A stretch of 64,000 nucleotides of DNA, from NCBI GenBank assembly GCA_030144725.1, contig JASKMD010000029.1, forward strand, positions 10,241,433 to 10,305,432, given 5' to 3'. Positions within the stretch are counted from its first letter, which is position 1, and every line of letters begins with the position of its first letter. Below, one piece after another: positions 36,898 to 48,425 of the stretch. The stretch comes from Haematococcus lacustris. Lineage: Eukaryota; Chlorophyta; Chlorophyceae; Chlamydomonadales; Haematococcaceae. The notes beneath the pieces are model-generated. The model ran no database searches. It saw nothing but the letters and a program-made list of their open reading frames with translations, and had not been told where the DNA came from. A program made the translations under genes and the position numbers.

Positions 36898-37094
36898 GAT
36901 AATGGAGTCGCTAGGGTCGTTTCAGGTGGTTGAAAAAGGCTCGGTCTCGGCCCTGGCGCGGGACAGCTCTCGACCTCAGCCAGCGGCCACGTCGCTACGC
37001 TCCGTGTCCGCTGGCTTCGGTCTCGAGCTGCCCCGCGCCAGGGCCTCGTTCTCGCCTTTTTAAACCGCCTAAAACGACCCGCGACACCATTATC
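36898..37094. mobile_element. Foldback MITE (197 bp), TA target site
   Basis: Almost the whole element is two inverted arms of about 95 bp. The left starts GATAATGGAGTCGC, the right ends GCGACACCATTATC, and the arms match through GCCCTGGCGCGGG/CCCGCGCCAGGGC. It is flanked by TA on both sides (36896-36897 and 37095-37096), consistent with a Tc1/mariner-related MITE. It has no coding capacity. Confidence 0.8.
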
Positions 37095-37096
37095 TA

Positions 37097-37425
37097 CTAA
37101 GTAGTTGGCCAGCGGTGCCAGGTTATCAAGGCTGCCTTTCGTGGCCTTGTGGAGGCAGCCCTGCCTGATCTCAACCCAGCTCAAGCCGACGCAGTTGTGG
37201 CTGAGATCAACAAGCGCATGACCATGGGCAGCAGGCAGTGCGTCTGTGCTGCTCCATTCCTTCCTAGGCCAGCCCTCTCATAGGGTTCCCAGCAGCAGGT
37301 CCAGCCCTAGGGCCCCCTCCCCCACCTGACCCCGCCTGCCCTCCCTATGCTCACCCCCGCCTTGCCACACGCCGCTCACCCCGCGCTACGGCGGCCCCAG
37401 CCCAGCTGCCCATGACTTTGTACCT
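37097..37425. other. Region between the MITE and the GACCCC satellite
   Basis: Bases about 37125-37220 read on the + strand as a coding-like segment (KAAFRGLVEAALPDLNPAQA, then DAVVAEINKRM) without start or supported splice partners. It may be an orphan exon. The rest is non-coding. Confidence 0.25.
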
Positions 37426-39515
<2,090 letters not shown>

Positions 39516-39844
39516 GGTGGACATTGTTCACGAAAGCAAACGGGACCTGCCCAGATACGAGGGCTAAGCCCAGACGACGGCGTATGGCCAAATGTCGGTT
39601 CCATAGTGCGCTTGACGACGCCAACGGTGCCACCTTTGCACTTGTGTTGGCCCACCGTTTGGCTCATGTTGCCCACGCTGAGAATTTTCGGGCAGCGCTT
39701 GCACACAGCAACTACATGGCCTTTACTGTTGCACTGGAACAACGAATCGCCAGCGTGCTTGCTCTTTTGACATCTGCGGAGCACCTCGCTTGATGGCAGC
39801 ATAACACGGTTAAACATCTGCTCTGGCTCATCGGCGTCAGCCAT
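39516..39844 (-). pseudogene. 5' fragment of a zinc-finger (BED-like) transposase-type gene
   Basis: Minus-strand ATG at 39844 opens about 109 unique codons before running into the GACCCC satellite. Residues 35-70 contain [17 protein letters not shown] followed by a QHKC motif, giving Cys48-x2-Cys51 and His67/Cys69 as likely metal ligands. This resembles the N-terminal finger of hAT-type transposases, but the His/Cys spacing is not the textbook BED one. I found no convincing downstream exon on the far side of the satellite, so the gene looks truncated, or its first intron has expanded into the satellite. Confidence 0.45.
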
Positions 39845-40303
39845 GACGCCGGTGCACGATACACTGCCCGCCAGAACCCAGTACTGCCCGCCAACTGCCG
39901 CCTAACTGCCACCCGAACCTCAGCGCGCACGATTACGACCAGTGCGCGAGGGACATAGGGTCCCCACAGGCGTCTTGCGCTGCAGAAACAGGGCTTATAA
40001 TGAAATATAATGATATTATCATGATACATAGTCTATATCATATAATATGATACAGCCCGGGACGCTCCTTATACATAACATGACATGAGGTGACATAAAC
40101 ATTGGTTGTGACTGCTGCGACAAGTGTTGATCCCTATAGCCCTCGTGCTACACCAAAACAAGCAAGATTTGTAATCGAACACAGGCTGCGAGCTCATTAT
40201 TGTCAAGGCTACTTCTAGTGTGCCTACTGCCCACTTGAGCTCAGACGTTCTGGTGTGTGTGCCTGTAGCTAGAGCCCTAGTAGCTCCAATCCTAACACAT
40301 CCC
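39845..40303. other. Intergenic, partly AT-rich
   Basis: No gene. Bases 39996-40056 are exceptionally AT-rich and include a 17-bp palindrome with a one-base centre at 40036-40052 (TATCATAT-A-ATATGATA). This could be the upstream region of the minus-strand zinc-finger ORF or a decayed transposon end. Confidence 0.4.
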
Positions 40304-41460
40304 CTTTGCGAAGGGAATATATATTTCATGTTGGGGTTGTCTTGCTGTAGCCAGGCCTGGCCCGATACAATGTAAGATACAGAGATACAGACTGTATCGC
40401 TGTATGAGTGACTGTAGCTTCTCTGTAATGTGATACTGTATCGGCTGTATCAGCATCTTTGGCCAACCGACTGGCCACGCCGATTGGATACTAGCCGCGA
40501 TGGCGGGTGTATCACCTACGGATGGGCCTGGTACTCGGCAACAACGCATTAGTGCACTTCTGCGGCAAACATCTTTGCCCCAACCGGGAATCGTGCGTGC
40601 AACAGCTTGCGCTTGTGCTGCTGGGCCCTCTCATGCTTTTCGAGGGCCAAAGGAGCCGTGGTACAAGTGCTGTGACAAAGGACATCCGCCCTCGCCTTGT
40701 CCTTGCCTATGCTCATGCTCACTCCCATGCCCTTGCTCTTATCTTTCCCATCCCATAGCCTTCCCTTTTACATCTTCTACACTATATTGCAGCGTGCCAT
40801 TGCACCTTATGTTATCCAGTCATTGCACCATGTGCAGGTACTGACCGGGCAGCTGGTGATGCCCGCTTCAACCTGCACCAGCGGTGGCTAATGCCCAATG
40901 CGTTGCAGCTCGTTGGACTCACAAACTCAGTTCTGGACGCTGTGCTCACAGCAAATCCATGCATGTGGTGGCAGACTTATGGCCACGGCTTTGGTGTACT
41001 GCGAGACGTACATAGTAACGGAGGGCGCTCAAGGGCACGAGGGGACAGACAAGGTCGAGTGAGGAGGAGCGTGCTGAGTTTGAGGAGTGGCTGCAGCACC
41101 AGCCTAACGGCATCTCCGAGTGAAGAAAGCCACCGGCTGGAGCTAGTCAGGCTGGAGCGGTATGAATGGTGGCACGCTAATTAAGTAGTAGGGATACAAC
41201 CACGAAGTCTGTGCAAGGTCGCTGAATAGATGGGCCAAAGGCAACTGCGCAAGCAAGATTTTAAAAAAAGGGGGCGAAAACAAAAAAGATTCCCCGATAC
41301 AGTCGGTTGGGCTGTACCTTACAGTCCGGCCGGACTGTATCATACAGAAACGGAAGCTACAGAAACTGTATCTGTATCGCTGTATCGCTGTATGCCCAGC
41401 CCTGGCTGTAGCTGGCTACCACTTGCGCAACAAGGCCTTGACGGGTTGGGCATGATGTCG
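40304..41460. repeat. Dispersed repeat B, copy split by hAT element 2
   Basis: The left part is 40304-40351 and the right part about 41413-41460. Joined at the 8-bp duplication they reproduce the copy at 36546-36649. Confidence 0.8.
40352..41404. mobile_element. hAT-type DNA transposon (copy 2, 1053 bp, distinct family)
   Basis: The left end is CAGGCCTGGCCCGATAC; the right end, read inverted, is CAGGGCTGGGCATAC. The flanking 8-bp duplication GCTGTAGC is at 40344-40351 and 41405-41412. Subterminal DNA is dense in GATACAG/CTGTATC motifs, different from copy 1. An internal + strand reading ends ...LERYEWWHAN near 41180, resembling the EWW motif of the hAT dimerisation domain, but the frame is broken into short ORFs. 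Non-autonomous relic. Confidence 0.9.
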
Positions 41461-41465
41461 CCACC

Positions 41466-41871
41466 TGTTACAGTCCTGCTTTGAAACCAGAATGTGTTTT
41501 GAAATGCGCATGCAGATCTTTCCCAGCCCTGCATGCGAGATCTGGGTTTGTCATGTCTTACTTTGTCATGACGGTTGTTAGTTGTTCTTGGCTTACTTAA
41601 GGCTGAGCGCTGCTTAGTGTCGGGACTTCGGGTTCAAGGACTTCTGCGGGACTCTGGATCGGATGACTGGTTCAGTGACGTAGGAATGCGATGAGAACTG
41701 TTTTTACTGATGCCATCTTCTTGACGATGTAAGTACAAAGCACTGCCACGCTAGTCGGAAGCTGTCTACGAGTACGTAGTCAGCCACAGCGGCAACATGT
41801 CTCTGGCGGCTGCAGCCGGAGTTTAGTTCGCAGCCAGCCATGCATCCTGACCGCGCAGCAGCACTGTAACA
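41466..41871 (+). repeat. 5' LTR
   Basis: 406 bp, TG...CA borders with an 8-bp terminal inverted repeat (TGTTACAG/CTGTAACA). It contains an internal TGTAA in GATGTAAGTAC near 41727 and another at the 3' border, either of which could serve as poly(A) signal. Confidence 0.95.
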
Positions 41872-42063
41872 TTTGGTTTCCTCGCATCGATCATCGGCCT
41901 GTGCTCTTGCCTCGCAACGCAGAGCCTTTGAGAGCATCTCCGGTGCAACAATTCCGAAGGCTTAATCCGTTGACCCATCAGCACCATCGCAATGTAAGCT
42001 TGCCCAGCTGCTCAACTCGAAACGCTGACCTGCAGTGTTTGTACCTGCAGTGTTTCAAATGCC

Positions 42064-42177
42064 TACCCGCGAAAGCGGTGCCCACCTGCGAAAGCAGTGA
42101 CTACCCGCGAGAGCGGTGATTACCTGCGCAAGCAGTGCTATACCTGCTGTATGCAGTGCTACCTGCTCTTTGCAGTG
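42064..42177 (+). promoter_or_regulatory. Array of six tandem hairpins, four with GNRA loops, in the retrotransposon leader
   Basis: Units at about 42065-42079, 42084-42098, 42103-42117, 42122-42136, 42142-42157 and 42161-42176, spaced 19-20 nt. Each is a four-pair stem plus an outer A-U pair across a bulged C. The loops are GAAA, GAAA, GAGA and GCAA (all GNRA), then two five-base U-rich loops. The middle stem pair alternates C-G (CCGC/GCGG) and U-A (CUGC/GCAG), changing on both sides together. Function is not known; a packaging or dimerisation signal is one inference. Confidence 0.75.
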
Positions 42178-42822
42178 AACTCTGGACCTCCGTACCTCGC
42201 GGGACCTCAATACCTCGCGGGACCAGCCCGGCAGCTTAGCTTACGCTTCTTGCCGAGTTGACATGCAGCACACCACCGTCAACCCCACCACCACCCTCAA
42301 CGAGACGTTGACATTGTAAAGCCAGCCATGTTTCATTGGCTGTGTCTCAGCTTCTACCAGTCCAATAGGGCACACAGTTGGGCCAAAGCACCAAGCACGG
42401 TGCCTCCAGCTACAACGCCATCAACACAGTTACAAATCATTACCACTGACTCAATCTACCATCATGCCATATCACTGCCATGAGCCTCACCCCCCAACCC
42501 ACCCTAATAGCACACATCACCACCAGCTGTTGAGCTGTGAGCACATCCTTCTGCTTACATAATGCTGACACTAGCTAACCCATTAACCAGCTGACCCACT
42601 GACACCAGCCGCTGGGCTGTGCGCATACACAAGACACGTACTCCCGCTACCCACAATCCACACCAAGGACAACCTGCAGCAGCAGGTCAGCACATCATTG
42701 GCATGACAAGCAGAGCCAGACCAGCTCAGCAGCCAGCCACAGCTCTCAAGCCGCTAGCGGCACAGCTAGTGCACACTCTGGCAACCCAGGCAACACCAAG
42801 GGAAGCACACAACGACAACACA

Positions 42823-43080
42823 CGCAGAGGGCGCGTCAAACGTCCTGGGCAATGAGATCCCGAACAAATACAACACAACGCAGGGGAAAGAAAACCCGAA
42901 CACACACACGCAGAGGGCGCGTCAAACGTCCTGGGCAATGAGATCCCGAACAAATACAACACAACGCAGGGGAAAGAAAACCCGAACACACACACGCAGA
43001 GGGCGCGTCAAACGTCCTGGGCAATGAGATCCCGAACAAATACAACACAACGCAGGGGAAAGAAAACCCGAACACACACA
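42823..43080. repeat. Three 86-bp tandem repeats inside the LTR element
   Basis: Units start at 42823, 42909 and 42995 (CGCAGAGGGCGCGTC...) and are nearly identical. No coding potential is evident. Confidence 0.9.
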
Positions 43081-43570
43081 AACACGCAGGAGTAATTCTC
43101 CACACGCAGATGTACAGTACCAGCGCCACCGAGCGGCTGCACTGGCTGGCAAGAAGGCCGGTTCACGTCGAGAATACCACATGTGTCGCGCAATGGTGTC
43201 TTCCATGTGCACAACAGTTCGGTTCACCCAACTGTTCACGTTTACCACCACCTCTATCAATCACAACATCTACCAACTTCTCTTGCTACCACCTTCTCTT
43301 GCTTTCTTATGCATCACTCGGCTACTGAATTCACGTCTACATGTCACCACCGCCAGCTGACGCCAGCTCTGGAGTGAAGAACAAGACAACATCGAGACCC
43401 TTAGCTCATGCTCTCTTGCACGTGGTGTGCATGTAGCGCGTTGCATGACTGCTTGTTTGCATGTAGCCTGTGCATGTCTGCTTTCAACTGCCTGCCTGCT
43501 TTGCGTTCGAATGACTGTTTCACCCAGACAATGCAAGCTCCGGGACGTAGCTTTTTGGAGTGGGGGAGAG

Positions 43571-43976
43571 TGTTACAGTCCTGCTTTGAAACCAGAATGT
43601 GTTTTGAAATGCGCATGCAGATCTTTCCCAGCCCTGCATGCGAGATCTGGGTTTGTCATGTCTTACTTGGTCATGACGGTTGTTAGTTGTTCTTGGCTTA
43701 CTTAAGGCTGAGCGCTGCTTAGTGTCGGGACTTCGGGTTCAAGGACTTCTGCGGGACTCTGGATCGGATGACTGGTTCAGTGACGTAGGAATGCGATGAG
43801 AACTGTTTTTACTGATGCCATCTTCTTGACGATGTAAGTACAAAGCACTGCCACGCTAGTCGGAAGCTGTCTACGAGTACGTAGTCAGCCACAGCGGCAA
43901 CATGTCTCTGGCGGCTGCAGCCGGAGTTTAGTTCGCAGCCAGCCATGCATCCTGACCGCGCAGCAGCACTGTAACA
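43571..43976 (+). repeat. 3' LTR
   Basis: 406 bp, one visible substitution relative to the 5' LTR. Its outer end lies 139 bases from the LIP2 stop codon on the opposite strand. Confidence 0.95.
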
Positions 43977-44115
43977 CCACCCAGCATAGCTGCAACAATA
44001 ACAGCACCGTTCCTGCTAAATGATTTGCGATGCATCTCAAAGGTAGGCAGAGAGAGGATCCTGAGACTGCAGCAACCCTGCACCCCGGCATCTATCATGT
44101 TTTGAGGTGCAGCCA

Positions 44116-46214
44116 TCACGTCACCATCACCTGCTGCACTTGTAAGCCGCCCAACTGACGCGCCAACTGCGCAACCAACGTCTGCGTGACTTGTTCGTAC
44201 TGGCATTCGCACTCACATCTCACATCAAGGGCCCGGCCGGGTGCCGCAGCTTCAGCCATATCACTATGTGACGCATTCGCGGTACCCTGGCGCTGCGCTG
44301 GAAGAGCTCTGCTTTGCAATCGGTATCGTGCACAGCATGCCTGTTGCTGTGGCGCCAGAGGACCACCCGCTGCGCACTGCGCCTGCAGCTGTTGCTGCAT
44401 GCTCGTCACTCGCTTGTCGGTGATGCCGCAAGGGACGATGGCGTCAAATGCGCGCAAGTCCGTGTTGACATTGAGCGCCACGCCGTGGGTGCTGCGACAC
44501 AGCGGTTGCGATTGCGTGTGAAGGGCGTCAAGAGACACAACGGAAGCAGAGCTGGCTGCCAGGCAAAATGAGGAAACGCACACACATGCAATTTCCCAGT
44601 CCACATTAATATTAGGCCTCAACCACCACCACCATTGTCACCATCACTGGTGCCACCCAAACCTGTTTAGTGCAGCTGGCCCCCCCATGAGCACCTCACC
44701 TCCCAGCACCTCACCTCACCCCGTGTCGAACCCGCACCCCCAGCGCTGCGATCTTGGCATCCTCGACCCACACCCCTGTGGCCCCCGGCACTCGGCCCCG
44801 GCCAGCTATGCCGTACTCGGCTGCAGGTCAATAGCATTCCGCACTCTTGCCAGGGGGAGCCAGTGCAACAGAGAGGTTTTCAGAGAAGCTGGGGCATGCA
44901 GTAGCCCCGCCCCCAGCAATCACACATCATGACCCCCTGCTGCTTTAGTTGGCTCCAGTGGGCGAGGCTGGCGCTGCTGACGCTGCTCCATTGAGCCGCT
45001 CTAGCACTGCCTCCTCCCCAGATGGGGCCCCTCTGATGGGTCCCCGCCGCCCACGCCCCCGCCGCCCCTGCCGCCCCTTCACCCCTGACCCACCCAGTGT
45101 GAGCACCAGGGCGTCCTCCAGGCCCTCCACGTAGGCCCGGGTGGCCTTGCCCTGGCTGCGCAGCTTCACAATGGGGTAGACCACGCACTGCCCAGGCCCT
45201 GCACAGCACAGCCAGCACAGCCCAGGGCCCAGGTGCACCCCTGGCCTGGCACACCCCTCCACCGCATGCCCTAGTCACTGCCCCTCATGCCGCACCTGGC
45301 CCCTGCAGGGCTGTGCAGACATGGCACAGTGTCACCCGCACCCTCGACCACTCCTAGGTCCTGGCCCCTGCCCGTTTCCACCCCTCCCCCTTGAGCACAA
45401 ACAGGAAGGGTTTGGAAGGTTTGGGGAGCACCATTGTGACGACCCAGCAGGGGCAGGGAGATGGTGATGGCTGGGGCCAGCTTGTCAGGGCTTCGCCTCT
45501 GGGGGTGGTACTGCTGGTATGAGGGGCAGGATGTTGACTTCTTGCTGACAGGCGCATGCTTGCATATGCATGGGAGGTTGGGGCGACATCGAACCGAGCC
45601 AGCCAGAGGCTCACCATGGTAGGTGAGTTCACCGCCTCTGGATGTCACATGCACCTCACACCCCTGGTTTAACACCTCCTGGCTTGCAACAAGCACACAG
45701 CAGCAGCAGCAGCAGCAGCAGCAGCGGCAGCAGCATCAACAACAGGAAGCGCAGTGGTGGGGCAGTGTCATTCGGTTATTGGTCTGTCAGCAATGACATC
45801 ACGTTGTGCACTGGCCCTCCCCAACCATGAACCTTCATTGCAAGGGACAACATGTCCTGTTTGACCTCCAGTGCACTGTCCTACAAACAGTTGCATGTGC
45901 TGTGAATGTGCAGCACCCCAGGGCCCCACCTGCATGGGTACGCGAAAGTCAGCAGGAGAGCCCCGCTTACCAATCGTGTAGACGGGAGCATGCTGCACAG
46001 CAGTGTTGAGCAAGCCATGTTGGCTCCCTCCCACAGCACTGACCCAGCTGGAAGTCACCTGCCTTTTAAGCACCTGCAGGACCATGAGCGTGTCCGGGAT
46101 GGCGTCGCATTTGCGCTGCTCAGCCAGTACCTGCATCATGGTCATGCTCTCAGCGTAGCGCACCAGGCGTGCCCCGTAGTTCAGCACTCGCAAGGCGCAT
46201 TGAGGCGTTGACAT
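44116..46214 (-). CDS. LIP2: Lipoyl(octanoyl) transferase LipB/LIP2
   Basis: Transfers octanoyl from acyl carrier protein to lipoyl domains of organellar 2-oxoacid dehydrogenases and glycine cleavage H protein, the first committed step of lipoate synthesis. Minus-strand exons 46214-46074, 45992-45930, 45678-45615, 45198-45094, 44820-44715 and 44491-44116 splice in phase to 284 residues, normal for the family. Motifs in order: NYGARLVRYAESM and IPDTL (N-term), HAPVYTIGKRG, RGGELTYHGPGQ (residues 82-93), GVWVEDAKIAALG with catalytic Lys147, STHGVALNV, and IVPCGI with catalytic Cys181. The Lys-Cys spacing of 34 equals that of E. coli LipB (135/169). No clear transit peptide follows this ATG; an upstream start is possible. 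It shares a 129-bp promoter region with ATX1 and has an LTR element just past its 3' end. Confidence 0.93.
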
Positions 46215-46343
46215 TCAGGTAGTCCTTTGTCCTTCGTCCGGCCTAGCTACACTTTATCCGCGTCACAGAGTGCGCGATGACCTGCACGCGTCCTAAAGCC
46301 AAACACTGTGCGATAATAACACCGTGCTTTACGACACGTACAA
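46215..46343. promoter_or_regulatory. Bidirectional promoter region between LIP2 and ATX1
   Basis: Only 129 bases separate the two divergent start codons, so both 5' UTRs and core promoters must lie here or overlap the genes. It contains one GTAC (46338-46341), the core bound by the algal copper regulator CRR1, but a single 4-mer is weak evidence. Confidence 0.6.
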
Positions 46344-46723
46344 ATGTCTACAGCACCTGAGGTTTTTTTGAAGGTGGACATGATGTGCGACGGCTGCGTC
46401 GGTGCCGTGAAGCGTGTATTGAGCCGCCTGGATGGTACGGTTGCTCGCAGCTCAGCTGTCAACGATTCATGGCGCACAAAATGACCTCAAGCCGTCCTGC
46501 AGGTGTGGAGTCCGTGGACGTGTCATTAGAGGTGTGCTAGATGCCACCCCTCCCCCTCCTTTACCCAGCTTAACCCCTTCCAGGATGGTCCATGTGCATG
46601 TATGTATGCTCCCCTTATTACATGCAGCAGCAGAAGGTTACTGTCAAGGGCAGTGTGAGCATGGACCAGCTGGTCAGCACCATTGCCAAGACAGGGAAGA
46701 AGGTGGAGCCCTGGCCGCAGTGA
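46344..46723 (+). CDS. ATX1: ATX1-type copper chaperone (71 aa)
   Basis: Cytosolic metallochaperone that binds Cu(I) and hands it to P-type copper ATPases of the secretory pathway. Exons 46344-46434, 46503-46531 and 46628-46723 join in phases 1 and 0. The protein is a single heavy-metal-associated domain with the copper site MMCDGC (Cys15, Cys18), then AVKRVLSRLDGVESVDV, QQKVTVKG and the TGKK segment typical of loop 5 in ATX1 proteins. 71 residues is the usual length (yeast Atx1 is 73). It has no signal peptide or transmembrane segment, and is head-to-head with LIP2. Confidence 0.94.
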
Positions 46724-47297
46724 CCGGCAGTGTTCTTGTAGGTGAGAGGCATGCAGCAGCCAGGTGCCAGGCAGAACCTACCAGCTAAGTGCCCAGCGGC
46801 AAGGCAGCAGCTCCACATGGGTGGGCCTATGGAGGGCTTCGATACAGGAGGTGTAGCAATCAGGCATCAGCTCAACACCATCATCACCACCATCGCATCG
46901 TCAAACATAGAGTTGCTGCAACCTCAACGCCATCAGCATCAGCGCAAACATCATGTCTCGCGCCTTCCAAAGGCAGCTGGTGCTGGTGATGAGCATGGTT
47001 CCACATTGTTGTGACTGTCACAGACGCGGGCATGGATGGCTGCACACAGCCCTCTTGTCCCTCACTAGGGCCTCCTTTGAGCCGGATCAGAAGTACCCAC
47101 TAGCAGCCACTAGCAGCCACTAACTAGACCCGACTCAAACAGTGTTATTGGGCTGTGTGGAGTAAACCCAGTGCACATGGCACATGAGCCGCCTACCACC
47201 TACACTATTGCCTGACCCGAGGGCTATGATGTAGAGTTGGCATGACAAAACATGCACTAAATGTAAGCTGATGACAGCTCAACAAAGGGGGCACACA
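46724..47297. other. ATX1 3' UTR and intergenic DNA
   Basis: No gene. The first TGTAA after the ATX1 stop is at 47262-47266, a possible poly(A) signal about 540 bases downstream. Confidence 0.45.
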
Positions 47298-47888
47298 TTA
47301 CTGTGCCTCAGCAGGCTGCTGCTGCTGCTCCTGGGCCTTGGGGGGCTTGTCTCGCACCCGCTTGTAGCCCAGGCCAGGGTACTCCTTGCCCTTGGCTGGC
47401 AGAGCTCCCTGGTCTGGCCAGTAGCACAGCTCCAGCGGCCGCCACCTGCTCTCCCCAATGCGCTGCATGTTCAATGCTGCATTGCAGTCCCTGTCCAGCC
47501 ACCTGCCTGGCTGTGGTGCTGGCTTGGCTTTGGCAGCCTTGCCCTTGCCCTTGCCTCTGCCCTTGGTGGGCTCAGCTGCCGGCTTGCTGCGCTTGGCTGG
47601 AGGGGGAGTGCTGGGCCCTGGCTCTGAGGCTGCTGGCTGTGTGGCTGCCTGGCTGCTGCGTGGGGCCTGTGAGGGCTTGCGGGGGGGCACTACAGGGCAC
47701 CACATCAGGCCCCGCACTGGCTGGCCACGCTCCTGGCTCCAGGCTGGGCGCACCAGGCGGGGTTCCACATGCCCTGCTGGGGGCTTCCAGCCTGCAGGCC
47801 TTGTGGCACTGAGTTTGTCCAGCTCCTCCTCACAGGGCTGGTGGCCATTCACTGCTGAGCTGACCCGGCTGGTGCGGTGCTCGTCCAC
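47298..47888 (-). pseudogene. C-terminal fragment of a Fanzor/TnpB-like RNA-guided nuclease
   Basis: The minus-strand frame of about 196 codons ends at 47298. It carries WLDRDCNAALNM, matching the DRDxNAAxN RuvC-III motif of TnpB and its eukaryotic Fanzor relatives, preceded by a VDEHRTSRVSS segment and RGLMWCP where those proteins have their zinc-finger region. A basic lysine/glycine-rich linker (KGRGKGKGKAAKAK) separates the two, and the tail is Gln-rich. The N-terminal guide-binding region and the first two RuvC acidic motifs are absent. A 17-bp tandem duplication (47872-47888 and 47889-47905) shifts the frame at the upstream edge. It is a truncated, presumably inactive relic of an IS607-type or other transposon cargo. 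Confidence 0.7.
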
Positions 47889-48425
47889 GTGCGGTGCTCG
47901 TCCACGTGGATGGCTGCACACAGCCCATGCACCCTGACCTGCCGGGCGCTAGGGACACTGCATGCTGGCAGGGGTGTACTCTGCTGCGCACTGCACACAG
48001 TGTGCAGGCAGCTGTAGGCTGGCTTCCCCCCTCCACCAACCATCTATCCCACCGCTGCTTGCCTCTAGCGCTGTGTCGCAGCCCAGGCCCAGCAGCAGCA
48101 GCAGCAGCCTAGGGCATATCAAGGTGGTATGATAGAAGCCACTCATCAGCTTGTATCAGGGCATGTTTCGTCATGCCATTCCTAGGCTATAGCCCTGCCC
48201 CTGAGGTCATGTAGTACTGTGGGTGGAAGGCGCCCATGCCATGTGCATGGGAACATAGCTCCATACAAACAAACCACCACCCCCAATTGGTGTCCTGTCA
48301 TCCTGTATTTGCGCAGGCACATGTTGCCCGCTGGGCTGTGTAGGCATGGAGCAATGTTTTACCCCTTGTTTTGGGAGTCTGTGATGTTGTAGCGCTGCAT
48401 GCACCCAGCCCAAGTCTAGCGCAAG
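47889..48425. other. Region between the Fanzor relic and the LINE
   Basis: No gene. It includes the second copy of dispersed repeat A at 48366-48400. The true 5' boundary of the LINE may lie within this stretch. Confidence 0.4.

Larger units (their letters stand above)
41466..43976 (+). mobile_element. Complete non-autonomous LTR retrotransposon (2511 bp)
   Basis: Two 406-bp LTRs (41466-41871 and 43571-43976) beginning TGTTACAG and ending CTGTAACA. The only mismatch I see is T/G in CTTACTTTGTC versus CTTACTTGGTC. A 5-bp target duplication CCACC lies at 41461-41465 and 43977-43981. A candidate primer site begins TGGTTTCCTCGC at 41874, and a purine tract (GGAGTGGGGGAGAG) ends at 43570. The 1699-bp interior has no gag, protease, integrase or RT, so it must depend on enzymes of another element. 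Near-identical LTRs mean recent insertion. Confidence 0.95.

Noticed and set aside
42823..43080. CRISPR array (also considered for the 53-, 68- and 138-bp arrays)
   Set aside because: The repeats are directly contiguous with no unique spacers, and the genome is eukaryotic.
46338..46341. Copper-response element upstream of ATX1
   Set aside because: A lone GTAC occurs by chance about every 256 bases; no second copy or conserved flank is visible.
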